Shown here piece after piece: positions 49,201-62,119 of a DNA stretch of 64,000 bases; the first letter of the stretch is position 1; every line of letters starts with the position of its first letter. Under the pieces are notes generated by a model. The model worked only from the letters and a program-made list of their open reading frames with translations, was not told the origin of the DNA and did not search any database. The stretch covers positions 10,970,221-11,034,220 of the forward strand of contig OZ023181.1 of NCBI GenBank assembly GCA_963995505.1, in the 5' to 3' direction. The stretch comes from Hypericum androsaemum (Eukaryota; Streptophyta; Magnoliopsida; Malpighiales; Hypericaceae). The position numbers were made by a program, and so were the translations under genes.

Positions 49201-50040
49201 AAAGAAAGATAAGGAATGAAAAGCAAAGAAAAGGCAATATAAGGCAAGAAAAGGAAAGAAAAGTTAAGATAAGGCAAGAAAAGGTAAGAAAAGATAAGAA
49301 AAGGCAAGGAAAAGGCAAGGAAAAGGGAAGAAAAGGCAAGAAAAAGACAAGAAAAAGCAAGAAAAGATAATAAAGGGCACAAAAAGGCAAGTTAAGGCAA
49401 GATAAAGCGAGAAAATCAAAGGGAAGGGAAAGATAAGGCAAGAAAAGGCAAGCTAAGGCACGAAAAGGAAAGAAAAGGGAAGAAAATGATAGAAAAGGCA
49501 AGTAATGGTAAGATAAGGAAAGAAAAGTCAAGAAATTGCAAGGTAAGGAAAGAAAAGGCAAGAAAAATGCATGATGAAGAAAGAAAAGGCAAGATAAGGC
49601 AAAAAATGGCAAGAAAACCTACGAAAAGGCATGAAAATACAAGAAAATTCAAGAAAAGGCAAGGAAAAGGTAAGACAATAAAAGTAAAGGCAAGATAAGG
49701 AAAGAAAAGGCAAGGAAAAGGCAAGATAAGGAAAGAAAAGGCTAGAAAAGGCAAGAAAAGGCAAGGAAAAGGTAAGATAAGGCAAGATAAGGCAAGATAA
49801 GGCAAGAAAAGGAAAAGAAAAGGCAAGAAAAGGCAAGAAAAGGCAAAGAAAAGGCAAGAAAAGGCAAGGAAAAGATAAGAAAAGGCGAGAAAAGACAATA
49901 TAGAAGGCACGAAAAGGCAAGTTCAGGCAAGATAAGGCAAGAAAATTCAAGGAAAAGGAAAGATAAGGCAAGAAAAGGGAAGGAAAAGGCACGATAAGGA
50001 AAGAAAAGGCAAGATAAGGCAAGAAAAGATAAGGAAAAGG
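46290..50040 (+). repeat. Block 7, segment A (first copy, ~3.75 kb)
   Basis: This stretch recurs at about 52,164-55,990. Shared rare motifs include AAAGGGAATAAATGGGAAG (46,341 and 52,215), GATAACCTAAGAAAA (46,990 and 52,871), GCCATGGTAGGGTAAG (47,885 and 53,775) and the GGCACGAAAAGGCAAGTT-like motif near 49,906 and 55,863. The offset changes stepwise from about 5,874 to 5,890, then about 5,770 to 5,791, then about 5,957 bp, which marks insertions or deletions of whole monomer groups. Part of the drop comes from the extra 89-bp copy at about 48.4 kb. Confidence 0.82.
48311..48488 (+). repeat. 89-bp direct duplication inside segment A
   Basis: The run GCAAGAAGAGACAATAAAAG starts at 48,311 and again at 48,400, and GAAAGTTTAGG recurs 89 bp apart (48,365 and 48,454 at the GTTT). 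The matching place in the other copy of segment A (about 54,199 onward) has only one such run. The extra copy therefore arose, or was lost, after the larger duplication. Confidence 0.85.
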
Positions 50041-50299
50041 CAAGAACAGGCAAGATAAGGCAAGAAAAAGCAAGAAAAGATAAGAAAAGACAAGAAAAAG
50101 CAAGATAAGGCAAGATAAAGGAAGATAAGGCAAGAAAAGGCGAGAAAAAGCATGATAAGGGAAGAAAAGGTAAGGAAATGGCAAGATAGGGAAAGAATAG
50201 GCATGATAAGGCAAGGAAAAGGCAAGATTAGGAAAAAAAAGGAAAGATAATGCAAGAAAAGGGAAGAAAAAGAAAGATAAAGCAAGAAAAGGCAAGAAA

Positions 50300-51650
50300 A
50301 GGCAACAAAAAGCAAGAAAAAGAAAGATCAGGCAAGAAAATGCAAGTAAAAGGCAAGTTAAAAAAAGAAAAGGCAAGATAAGGCAAGAAAAGGCAATAAA
50401 GGGGAAGGAAAAGGCAAGAAAAGGCAAGATAAGGAAACTAAAGGCAAGATAAGGCAAAAAAAGACAATGAAAGACAAGATAAGGAAAGAAAAGGCAATAA
50501 AAGGAAAGTTAAGGAAAAAAAGGCAAGATAAGGCAAAAAAAGGAAAGAAAAGGGATAAAAAGGCAAGATGAGGGGAAAAAAGGCAATAAAATGCAAGATA
50601 AGGCAAGAAAAGGAAGCAAAAGGTATAAAAAGACAAGATAAGGGAAGAAAAATCAAAGAAAATGAAAGATAAGGTAAGAAAAGGGAAGGAAAGGGAAGGA
50701 AAAGGCAAGATAAGGAAACAAAAGGCAAGATAAGGCAAAAAAAGTTAAGGCAAAGGCAAGAAAAGGCAAAGAAATGACAAGAAAAGGCAAGAAAAGTTAA
50801 TAAAATGCAAGATAAGGCAGGAAAAGGCAAGGAAAAGGTAAGAAAAGGGAAGAAAAGGCAATAAAAGGCAACAAAAGGCAAGAAAAGGCATGAAAAGGCA
50901 ACAAAAGGAAAGAAAAAGCAAGAAAAAGTAAGAAAAGGCAAGAGAAAGGCAAGAAAAGGCAAGAAAAAGCAAGAAAAGGCAAGAAAAATGAAAGATAAGG
51001 AAAGAAAATGCATAGAAAAGGCAAGAAAAGGCAAGAAAAAGCAAGAAAAGGCAAGAAAAGGCAAGGAAAAGGAAAGATAAGGAAAGAAAAGTCATGATAA
51101 GGCATCAAAAGGCAAGAAAAGGCAAGAAAGGGGAAGGAAAAGGCAAGAAAAGTCAAGAAAGGGGATGGAAAAGGCAAGAAAAGGCAAGAAAATGCTAGGG
51201 AAAGGCAAGATAAGGAAAGAAAAGACATGATAATGCAAGAAAAGGAAAGGAAAAGGCAATATAAGGAAAGAAAAGGCATGATAAGGCAAGAAAAGGAAAG
51301 AAAGGGGAAGGAAAAGGCATGATAAGGCAAGAAAAGGAAAGAAAGGGGAAGGAAAAGGCAAGATAAGGCAAGAAAAGGCAAGTAAAAGGCAATATAAGGA
51401 AAGAAAAGGCATGATAAGGCAAGAAAAGCAAAGAAAGGGGAAAGAAAATGCAAGATAAGGCAAGAAAAGAAAAGAAAAAGTAAGATAAGGCAAGAAAAGT
51501 TAAGGAAAAGGCAAGATAAGGAAAGAAAAGGCAAGAAAAGGCAAGGAAAAGGCAAGATAAGGCAAGAAAAGGAAAGGTAAGACAAGACAAGTCAAAAAAA
51601 GGCAAGAAAATGTTAGATAAGGAAAGAAAAGGCAAGCTAAGGCAAGCTAA
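50300..51650 (+). repeat. Block 7, segment B (first copy, ~1.35 kb)
   Basis: This stretch recurs near 62,120-63,470 at an offset of about 11.81 to 11.82 kb. Shared motifs are GATCAGGCAAGAAAATGC (50,326 and 62,145), several AAAGGGGAAGG runs, and GACAAGACAAGTC (51,581 and 63,402). The offset is close to twice that of segment A, as if a unit of nearly 6 kb had been amplified and its middle copy altered. Confidence 0.75.
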
Positions 51651-52163
51651 GGCAAGATAAGGCAAGAAAAGCCAAGAAAAGGAAAGAAAAGGTAAGGAAA
51701 GGCAGGGAAAAGATAAGATATGACAGAAAAGGCAAGATAAGGCAAAATAAGGTAAGAAAAGGCAAGCAAAGGCAAGAAAAAACAAGATAAGGAAACTAAG
51801 GGCAAGAAAAGGCAAGATAAGGCAAGAAAAGATAATAAAAGGCAAGATAAGGAAAGAAAAGGTCATAAAAGAAAAGTTAAGGAAAAAAGGTAATAAAAGG
51901 CAAGATAAGGCAAGAAAAGGAAAGAAAAGGGATAAAAGGGCAACAAAAGGGAAAAAAATGCAATAAAAGGCAAGTTAAGGAAAAAAAGTCAAGAAAAAGC
52001 AATAAAAGGCAAGTTAAGCAAAAAAAGGCATTAAAAGACAAGATAAGGTAAGATAAGGCAAGAAAAGGAAAGGAAAGGGATAGAAAGGCAAGATAAGGGA
52101 AGAAAAGGCAAGATAAGGCAAGATTAGGCAAGAAAAGGCAATGAAAAGGCAAGAAAGGGAAGA

Positions 52164-55100
52164 AAAAGGCAAGTTAAGGAAAGAAAAGGGAAGAAAAGTC
52201 AAGAAAGGGCAAGAAAAGGGAATAAATGGGAAGAAAAGGCAAGGAAAGGGCAAGAAATGGAAAGAAATGGCAAGATAAGGAAAGAAAAGGCAAGAAATGG
52301 AAAGAAATGGCAAGGAAAAGGAAAGATAAGAAAAGAAAAGATAAAATAAGGCAAGAAAAGGAAAGAAAAGGCCAGAAAAGACAAGAAAAGGCAAGAAAAG
52401 GAAAGGAAAAGGCAAGAAAAGGAAAGAAAAGACAAGATCAGACAAGAAAAGGCACGGAAAAAGTAAGAACAGGCAGAATAAGGCAAGAAAAGGCTAGTAA
52501 AAGGCAATGAAAGGGCAAGAAAAGGCAAGGAAAGATAATAAAAGGCAAGAATAGGCAAGATAAAGCAAGAAAAGGCAAGAACAGGCAAGAAAAGGTGAGG
52601 AAAATGCAAGATAAGGAAGGAAAAGGTAAGAAAAGGAAAGATAAGGCAAGAAAAGCAAAGAAAAGGGAAGATACGACAAGAAAAGGAAGGTATAGCAATT
52701 TAAGGTAAGATAAGGCAATAAAATTCAAGGGAAAGGAAAGATAAGGCAAGAAAAGGCTAGATAAGGCAAGAATAGGGAAGAAAAGGAAAGAAAAGGAAAG
52801 AAAAGGCAAGAAATTGCAAGATAAGGAAAGAAAAGGCACGATAAGGAAAGAAAAGGCAAGATAAGGCAAAAAAAGGCAAGATAACCTAAGAAAAATGAGA
52901 AAATATAAGAAAATGTAGGAAAACGTAAGAAAAGGTATGAGAAAGGCAATATAATGAAAAAAAAGGCAAGATAAGGAATGAAAAGGCATGAAATGGCAAG
53001 GAAAAGGCAAGATAAGAAAAGAAAAGCCAAGATAAGGCAATATAAGGCAAGATAAGGCAAAAAAAGGCAAGGAAAAGACAAGATAAGGAAAGAAAAGGAA
53101 TGATGAGGCTAGTTAAGGCAAGATAAGGAAAGAAAATTCAAAGGAAAGGAAAGATATGGCAAGAAAAGGCACGATAAGGTAAGAAATGGGAAGAAAAGGA
53201 AAGAAAATGCAAGAAATTGCAAGATAAGGAAGGAAAAGCCAAGGAAAAGGCAACGTAAGGCAAGAAAAGGCAAGGAAGGGGCAAGATAAGGCAGGAAAAA
53301 ACAGGAAAAGGTAAGAAAAGGCAAGAAAAGGGAGGAAAAGGTAAGAAAAGGCAAGAAAAGGTGAGGAAAAGGCAAGATAAGGAAAAGAAAAGGCAAGATA
53401 AGGTAAGAAAAGGCAAGATAAGGTAAGCTAAGCCAAGAAAAGGCACAAAAAGATAAGAAAAGGGAAGAAAAGGTAAGAATATGCAAGAAAAGACAAGATA
53501 AGGCAAGGAAATGCAAGATATGACAAGAAAATGCAAGATATGGCAAGAAATGGCAAGGAAAAGGTAAGATAAGGAAAAAAAAGGCAAGATAAGGCCAGAA
53601 AAGGTAAGAAAAGGCAAGAAAGGGCAAGAAAAGGGAAGGAAAAGGCAAGATAAGGTAAGAAAACGCAAGAAAAGGCATTATAAGATAAGAAAAAGCAAGA
53701 TAAGGCAAGAAAAGGCATGATAAGGAAAGAAAAGGCAAGAAAAGGCAAGGAAAAGGCAAGATAAGTCAAGAAAAGCCATGGTAGGGTAAGATAAGGCAAG
53801 AAAAGGCAAGGTAAGTCAAAAAAAGGCCAGAAAAGGCAAGGAAAAGACAATTAAAGGCCAGAAAAGACAATTAAAGGCCAGAAAAGATAATAAAAGGCAC
53901 GAAAAGGCAAGTCAAGGCAAGATATGGCAAGAAAATTCAAGGAAAATGTAAGATAAGGCAAGAAAAGGCAAGATAAATCAAGAAAAGGCAAGAAGGGAGA
54001 AGGAAAAGGCAAGATAAGGAAAGAAAAGGCATGTTAAGGTAAGAAAAAGCAAGAAAAAGTAAGATAAGGCAAGAAAATGTAAGGAAAAGGCAAGGTAAGG
54101 AAAGAAAAGGCATGATAAGGCAAGAAAAGGCAAGAAAGGGAAAGGAAAAAGCAAGAAAAGGCAAGATAAGGAAACTAAAGGCAAGAAAAGGCAAGATAAG
54201 GCAAGAAGAGACAATAAAAGACAAAATAAGGAAAGAAAAGGCAATAAAAGGAAAGTTAAGGTAAAAAAGGTAAGATAATGCAAGAAAAGGGAAGAAAAGG
54301 GATAAAAAGGCAAGATAAGGGAAAAAAGGCAAGTTAAGAAAGAAAAAGCAATAAAAGGCAAGATAAGGCAAGAAAAGGCAAGAAAAGGTACGGAAAAGGC
54401 AAGAAAAGGTAAAATAATTTAAGATAAGGTAAGACAAGGAAAGGTTAGGCAAGAAAAGGCACTAAAAAGGCAAGAAAGGCAAGGGGAAGGCAAGATGAGG
54501 AAAGAAAAGGGAAAAAACGCAAGAAAAGGCAAGAAAGGGCAAGAAAAGCGAATAAAAGGCAAGAAAATGCAAAATAAGGAAAGAAAAGGCAAGATAAGGC
54601 AAGAAAAGGCAAGATAAGCAAAGAAAATGCAAGAAATGGCAAGGAAAGGGAAAGATAAGGAAAGAAAAGGTAAAATAAGACAAGAAAAGAAAAGAAAAGG
54701 CCAGAAAAGACAAGAAAAGACAAGAAAAGGCAAGAAAAGGCAAGGAAAAGGCAAGTCAAGGCAAGATAAGGCAAGAAAAGGAAAGGAAAAGGCAAGATAA
54801 GGATAGAAATGGCAAGATCAGACAAGAAAAGGCAAGAAGAGGCAGGATAAGGCAAGAAAAGGCTAGTAAAAGGCAAGGAACCAGCACGAAAAGGCAAGAA
54901 AAGACAATAAATGGCAAGAATAGGAAAAATAAGGGAAAATAAGGCAAGAAAAGGCAAGAACAGGCAAAAAAAGGTGAGGAAAATGCAAGATAAAGAAAGA
55001 TAAGGAATGAAAAGCAAAGAAAAGGCAATAAAAGGCAAGAAAAGGAAAGAAAAGTTAAGATAAGGCAAGAAAAGGTAAGAAAAGATAAGAAAAGGCAAGC

Positions 55101-55990
55101 AAAAGGCAAGGAAAAGGGAAGAAAAGGCAAGAAAAAGACAAGAAAAAGCAAGAAAAGATAATAAAGGGCACAAAAAGGCAAGTTAAGGCAAGATAAGGCG
55201 AGAAAATCAAAGGGAAGGGAAAGATAAGGCAAGAAAAGGCAAGCTAAGGCACGAAAAGGCAAGAAAAGGGAAGAAAATGATAAAAAAAAAGGCAAGAAAT
55301 GGTAAGATAAGGAAAGAAAAGGCAAGGAATTGCAAGGTAAGGAAAGAAAAGGCAAGACAAATGCATGATGAAGAAAGAAAAGGCAAGATAAGGCAAAAAA
55401 TGGCAAGAAAACCAAAGAAAAGGCAAGAAAATGCAAGAAAATTCAAGAAAAGCCAAGGAAAAGGTAAGACAATAAAAGTAAAGGCAAGATAAGGAAAGAA
55501 AAGGCAAGGAAAAGGCAAGATAAGGAAAGAAAAGGCTAGAAAAGGCAAGAAAAGGCAAGGAAAAGGTAAGATAAGGCAAGAAAAGGCAAGATAAGACAAG
55601 ATAAGGCAAGGAAAAGCTAAGATAAGGAAAGAAAAGGCAAGAAAAGGAAAGAAAAGGTAAGAAAAGGCAAAGAAAAGGTAAGAAAAGGAAAGAAAAGGTA
55701 AGATAATGCAAGAAAAGGTAAGAAAAGGTAAGATAATGCAAGAAAAGGTAAGAAAAGGCAAAGAAAAGGCAAGAAAAGGAAAAGAAAAGGCAAGAAAAGG
55801 CAAAGAAAAGGCAAGAAAAGGCAAGGAAAAGATAAGAAAAGGCGAGAAAAGATAATATAAAAGGCACGAAAAGGCAAGTTAAGGCAAGATAAGGCAAGAA
55901 AATTCAAGGAAAGGGAAAGATAAGGCAAGAAAAGGAAAGAAAAAGGAAGGAAAAGGCACGACAAGGAAAGAAAAGGCAAGATAATGCAAA
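52164..55990 (+). repeat. Block 7, segment A (second copy, ~3.83 kb)
   Basis: This is the second copy of the 46.29-50.04 kb stretch. It lacks the extra 89-bp run but is longer near 55.62-55.80 kb, where a GGTAAGATAATGCAAG unit is repeated. Substitutions are scattered along the whole length, so it is clearly older than the triplication at 31-44 kb. Confidence 0.82.
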
Positions 55991-55999
55991 AAAAAATGT

Positions 56000-58900
56000 A
56001 AGGAAAAGGCAAGAAAAGGCAAGGAAATGATAAGAAAAGTCAAGAAAAGACAATAAAAGGCACGATAAGGCAAGAAAAGGCAAGATAAGGAAAGAAAAGG
56101 CAAGATAAGACAAGAAAAAGCAAGAAAATGTAAGGAAAGGCTAGAAAAGGAATGAAAAGGAAAGATAAAGCAAGAAAAGCAAGGAATAGGTAAGATAAAG
56201 CATCAAAAGGCAAGAAAAGGCAAGGGAAAGCTAAGATAAGGAAAGAAAAGGCAAGACAAAGCAAGAAAAGGCAAGAAAGGGGAAGCAAAAGGCAAGATGA
56301 GGCAAGAAAACACAAGAAAAGGCAAGAAAGAGTAAGCAAAAGGCAAGATAAGGCAAGAAAAGGCAAGGAAAATGCAAGATAAGTAAAGAAAAGGCAAGAT
56401 AAGGCAAGAAAAGGAAAGAAAGGGGAAGGAAAAGGCAAGATAAGGCAAGAAAAGGCAAGGAAAAAGCAAGATAAGTAAAGAAAAGGCATGATAAGGCAAG
56501 AAAAGGAAAGAAAGCGGAAAGAAAATACAAGAAAAGGCAAGAAAAGGGAAGAAAAAGTAAGATAAGGCAAGAAAAAGTAAGATAAGGCAAGAAAATTTAA
56601 GGAAAAGGCAAGATAAGGAAAGAAAAGGCATGATAAGGCAAGGAAAAGGCAAGATAAGGCAAGAAAAGGAAAGGTAAGACAAGATAAGTAAAAAAAGGCA
56701 AGAAAATGCAAGATAAGGAAAGAAAAAGCAAGCTAAGGCAAGAAATGGCAAACAAAAGACAAGATAAGGCAATATAGGACAAGAAACGGAAAGAAATGAC
56801 AAGAAAAGGCAAGAAAAGCTAAGAATATGCAAGAAATGACAAGATAAGGCAAGGAAATGCAAGATATGGCAAGAAAATCCAAGATATGGCAAGAAAATGC
56901 AAGATATGGCAATAAATGGCAAGGAAAAGGTAAGATAAGGAAACAAAAGGTAAGATAAGGCCAGAAAAGGTATGAAATGGCAAGAAAGGGCAAGAAAGGG
57001 GAAGGAAAATGCAAGAAAAGGCAAGATAATGCAAGAAACGACAATATAAGATAAGAAAAAGCAAGATAAGGCAGGAAAAGGCAAAGAAAAGGCAAGATAA
57101 GGAAAGAAAAGGAATGATAAGGCAAGAAAAGGCAAGGAAAAGGCAAGATACGGAAAAAAAAGGCAAGAAAAGCAAGAAGAGGCAAGAAGAGGCAAGAAAA
57201 GGCAAGATAAGGCAAGAAAAAGCAAGAAAAAGTAAGATAAGGCAAGAAAATGCAAGTAAAAGGCAAGATAAGGAAAGAAAAGGCATGATAAGGCAAGAAA
57301 AGGCAAGAAAGGGGAGGAAAAGGCAAGAAAAGGCAAGATAAGGAAACTAAAGGCAAGATAAGGCAAAAAAAGACAATGAAAGACAAGATAAGGAAAGAAA
57401 AGGCAATAAAAGGAAAGTTAAGGAAAAAAAGGCAAGATAAGGCAAGAAAAGGATAGAATAGGGATAAAAAGGCAAGATAAGGGAAAAATACACAATAAAA
57501 TGCAAGTTAAGAAAAAAAGCAATAAATAGCAAGAAAAGGAAGCAAAAGGGATAAAATGGCAAGATAAGGGAAGAAAAGGCAAGAAAAGGTAAGGGAAAGG
57601 CAAGAAAAGGAAAGATAAGGCAAGAAAAGGCAAGATAAGGTAAGATAAGGCAAGATTAGGCAAGAAAAGGCAATGAAAAGGCAAGAAAGGCAAAGGAAAG
57701 GCAAGATATGGGCAAGAAAAGGCAAGAAAGGGCAAGAAAAGGGAATAAACGGTAAGAAATGGCAAGATAAGGAAAGAGAAGGCAAGATAAAGCAAGAAAT
57801 GGCAAGATAAGCAAAGAAATGGCAATAAATTGCAAGGAAAGGGAAAGATAAGGAAAGAAAAGGTAAAATAAGGTAAGAAATGGAAAGAAAATGCCAAAAA
57901 AGACAAGAAAAGGCAAGAAAAGGCAAGATAAGGCAAAATAAGGAAAGAAAAGACAAGATAAGGAAAGAAAAGGCAAGATCAAGCAAAGAAAAGGCAAGAT
58001 AAGGCAGGGAAAAGGCAAGAAGAGACAGGATAAGGCAAGAAAAGGCTAGTAAAAGGTAAGGAACGGGCAAGAAAAGACAATAAATAGCAAGAATAGGAAA
58101 AATAAAGGAAGATAAAGGAAGAAAAGGCAATAACAGACAAAAAAAGACGAGGAAAATACAAGATAAGGCAAGAAAAGCAAAAAAAAGGCAATATAAGACA
58201 AGAAAAGGTAAGAAAAGGAAAGAAAAGGTAAGAAAAGCCAAGAAAATGCAAGGAAAAGGCAAGAAAAGGCAAGGAAAAGACAAGAAAAAGTTAGAAAAGA
58301 TAATAAAAGGCATAAAAAGGCAAATTAAGGCAAGCTAAGGCAAGAAAAGGCAAGAAAAGGCAAGAAAAGGAAAGAAAAGGCAAGAAATGGCAAGAAAAGG
58401 CAAAAAATTGCAAGATAAGGAAAGAAAAGTCAAGGAATAGGCAGGATAAGGAAAGAAATGGCAAGATAAGGCAAAGAAATGGCAAGAAAATGTAAGAAAA
58501 GACAAGAAAATGCAAGAAAATGTAGGTAAAAGGCAAGAAAATGCAAGGAAAAGGAAAGAGTAGGAAAGAAAAGGCATGATAAGGCAAGAAAAGGAAAGAA
58601 AGGGGAAGGAAAATGCAAGAAAAGGCAAGGAAAAGGCAAGGAAAAGGAAAGATAAGGAAAGAAAAGGCATGTTAAGGCAAGAAAAAGTAAGATAAGGCAA
58701 GAAAAGTTAAGGAAAAGGCAAGATAAGGCATGATAAGGCATGAAACGGCAAGGGAAAGGCAAGATAAGGAAAGAAAAGGAAAGATAAGGCAAGACAAGTC
58801 AAAAAAAGGCAAGAAAATGCAAGATAAGGAAAGAAAAGGCAAGCAAAGGTAAGAAATGGCAAGCAAAAGGCAAGATAAGACAAGAAACAGAAAGAAAAGA

Positions 58901-61900
58901 TAAGAAAAGGCGAGAAAAGGCAAGGAAAAGGCAAGATAAGGCAGGAAAAATGCAGGAAAAGGCAAGAAAAGGCATGGAAAAGGAAAGATAAGGCAAGAAA
59001 AGACAAGGAAAAGGCAAGAACATGCAAGATAAGGCAAGAAAAAGCAAGAAAAGATAAGAAAAGATAAGAAAAAGCAAGATAAGGTAAGATAAAGGAAGAT
59101 AAGGCAAGAAAAGGCAAGAAAAAGCATGATAAGGGAAGAAAAGGTAAGGAAATGGCAAGATAGGGAAAGAATAGGCATGATAAGGCAAGGAAAAGGCAAG
59201 ATTAGGAAAAAAAGGAAAGATAATGCATGAAAAGGGAAGAAATGCAAGAAAAAGTTAAGATAAGAAAAGAAAAGGCTAGATAAGGCAAGATAAGAAAAGA
59301 AAAGGTAAGAAAAGACAAGGAAAAGGCAGGGAAAAGGTAAGATAGGGAAAGAAATGGAAAAATAAGGTATGAAAAGGCAAGCAAAGGCAAGATAAGGCAA
59401 GAAAAGGCAAAGAAAAGGCAAGATAAGGAAATTAAAGTCAAAAAGGTAGTAAAAGGCAAGATAAGGCAAGAAAAGATAATAAAAGGCAAGATAAGGAAAG
59501 AAAAGGCAATAAAAGGAAAGTTAAGGAAAAAAAGGTAATAAAAGGCAAGAAAAGGAAATAAAAGGGATAAAAATGCAAGAAAGGGTAAGGAAAAGGCAAG
59601 AAAAGGTAAGATAAGGCAAGAAAAGGCAATGAAAAGGTAAGAAATGGCTAGAAAGGGCTAGAAAAGGGAATAAAAGGAAAGAAAAGGCAAGGGAAAGGCA
59701 AGATAAGAAAGAAAAGGTAAGATAAGGCAAGAAAAGGCAAGATTAGGAAAGAAAAGGCAAGAAATGGCACGGAAAAGGAAAGATAAGGAAAGAAAAGGAA
59801 AAATAAGGCAAGAAAAGGCCAGAAAAGATAAGAAAAGGCAAGAAAATGAATGGAAAAGGTAAGATAAGATAAGGTATGAAAAGGAAAGGAAAAGGCAAGA
59901 TAGGGAAAGAAAAGGCAAAATAAGACAAGAAAAGACAAGGAAAATGCAAGAAAAGACAGGAAAAGGCTAGTAAAAGGCAAGAAAAGGGAAAGAAAGGGCA
60001 AGGAAAAGGCAAGAAAAGGAAAGAAAAGACAATAAATGGCAAGAAGAGGCAAGATAAGTCAAGATAAAGAAAGGAAAGGCAAGAACAGGCAAGAAAAGGC
60101 AAGGAAACGGTAAGATAAGGAAACAAAAGGGAAGATAAGGCAAGAAAAGGTAAGAAAAGGTAAGAAAAAGAAAGATAAAGCAAGAAAAGGCATGGAAAAG
60201 GCAAGATAAGGAAAGAAAAGGCATGATAAGCCATGAAAAGGCAAGCAAAAGGCAAGATAAGGAAAGAAAAGGTAAGATAAGGTAAAAAAAGGCAAGACAA
60301 GTAAAAAAATGCCAGAAAAGGCAAGGAAAAGACAATAAAAGACCAGAAAAGATAATAAAAGGCAAGTTAAGGCAAGATAAGGTGAGAAAATTCAAGGAAA
60401 AGGAAAGATAAGGCAAGAAAAGGCAAGAAAGGGGAAGGAAAAGGCAAGATACGGAAAGAAAAGGCATGTTAAGGCAAGAAATGGCAAGAAAAAGCAAGAT
60501 AAGGCAAGAAAAGGCAAGGAAAAGGAAAAGGCAAGAAAGGGGAAGGAAAAGGCAAGAAAGGGGAAGGAAAAGGCAAGAAAAGACAAGAAAGGGGAAGGAA
60601 AAGGAAAGAAAAGGCAAGGCAAAGGCAAGATAAGGAAAGAAAAGGCATGATAATGCAAGAAAAAGCAAGGAAAAGGCAAGACATGGAAAGAAAAGGCAAA
60701 GTAAGGCAAGGAAAAGGAATGAAATTAGAAGATAAAGAAAGAAAAGGCAAGAAATTATAAGATAAGGAAAGAAAAGGCTAGGAAAGGGCAAGATAAGGAA
60801 AGAAAAGGCAAGATAAAGCAAGAAAAGGGAAAAAACGTAAAAAAAGATAAGAAAAGATAAGAAAAGGCAGGAAAAGGCAAGGAAAAGATAAGATAAGGAA
60901 AGATAAGGCAAGATAAGGAAAGATAAGGCAAGAAATGGCAAGAAAAGGCAAGATAAGGAAAGAAAAGGCAAGAAAATGCAAGAAAAGACAAGAAAAGGCG
61001 AGAAAAGGCAAGAAAAGGTAAGTAACGGCAAAGAAAAGGCAAGGAAAGGTAAGTAACGGCAAAGAAAAGGCAAGGAAAGGTAAGTAACGGCAAAGAAAAG
61101 GCAAGGAAAAGACAGGAAAAGGTGGGAAAAGGCAATTAAAGGCACGAAAAGGCAAATTAAAGCAAGATAAGGCAAGAAAATTCAAGGAAAATGAAAGATA
61201 GGAAAAGGCAAGATAAGGAAATAAAAGGCAAGATAAGGCAAGAAAAGTTAAGGAAAAGGCAAGAAAAGGCAAGGAAATGACAAGAAAAGGCTAAAAAATA
61301 TGATAAAAGGCAAGATAAGGCAAGATAAGGCAAGGAGAAGGTAAGAAAAGGCATGAAAAGGCAAGATAAGGCAACAAAAGGGAAGAAAAGGCAAGAAAAG
61401 GCATGATAAGGCAACAAAAGGCAAGAAAAGGCAAGAAAAGGCATGAAAAGGAAACAAAAGGAAAGAAAAAGCAAGAAAAAGCAAGATAAGGCAAGAAAAG
61501 GTAAGAAAAAGGCAAGAAAAAGGCAAGAAAAGGCAAGAAAGGTTATGAAAAAGCAAGAAAAGGCAAGAAAAAGGAAAGATAAGGAAAGAAAAGGCATGAA
61601 AAGGCAAGAAAAGGCAAGAAAAAGTAAGAAAAAGCAAGATAAGGTGAGAAAAGGCAAGGAAAAGGAAAGATAAGGAAAGAAAAGTCATGATAAGGCATCA
61701 AAAGGCAAGAAAAAGCAAGAAAGGGGAAGGAAAAGGGAAGAAAAGTCAAGAAAGGGGAAGGAAAAGGCAAGAAAAGTCAAGAAAGGGGAAGGAAAAGGCA
61801 AGAAAAGGCAATGGAAAGGCAAGATAAGGAAAGAAAAGGCATGATAATGCAAGAAAAGGAAAGGAAAAGGCAAGATAAGGAAAGAAAAGGCATGATAAGG

Positions 61901-62100
61901 CAAGAAAAGGACAGATATGGGAAGGAAAAGGCAAGATAAGGCAGGAAAAGGCAAGATAAGGCAGGAAAAGGCAAGATAAGGAAAGAAAAGGCATGATAAA
62001 GCAAGAAAAGGCAAGGAAAAGGCAAGATACAGAAAGAAAAGGCAAGAAAAGGCAACGTAAGGCAAGAAAAGGCAAGAAAAGAAAAAAAAAGCAAGAAAAG
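56000..62100 (+). repeat. Block 7, mosaic middle part
   Basis: Satellite made of shorter pieces related to segments A and B. The stretch around 56,678-57,400 resembles 63,402-64,000 (offset about 6.72 kb). The stretch at about 59,150-59,215 matches 50,176-50,241 (offset 8,974 bp, motif GATAGGGAAAGAATAGG). The stretch near 57.4-57.9 kb resembles 48.6-48.95 and 54.45-54.74 kb. The order of pieces is rearranged relative to 46-56 kb. No gene was seen. Confidence 0.62.
61018..61110 (+). repeat. 31-bp direct repeat, three copies
   Basis: The unit GTAAGTAACGGCAAAGAAAA plus GGCAAGGAAAG begins at 61,018, 61,049 and 61,080, three copies in a row with no mismatch except at the last base. It includes a CG dinucleotide, which is rare in this array, and its 31-bp period is three monomers plus one base. 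Confidence 0.9.
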
Positions 62101-62119
62101 GCAAGAAAAGGCAAGAAAA

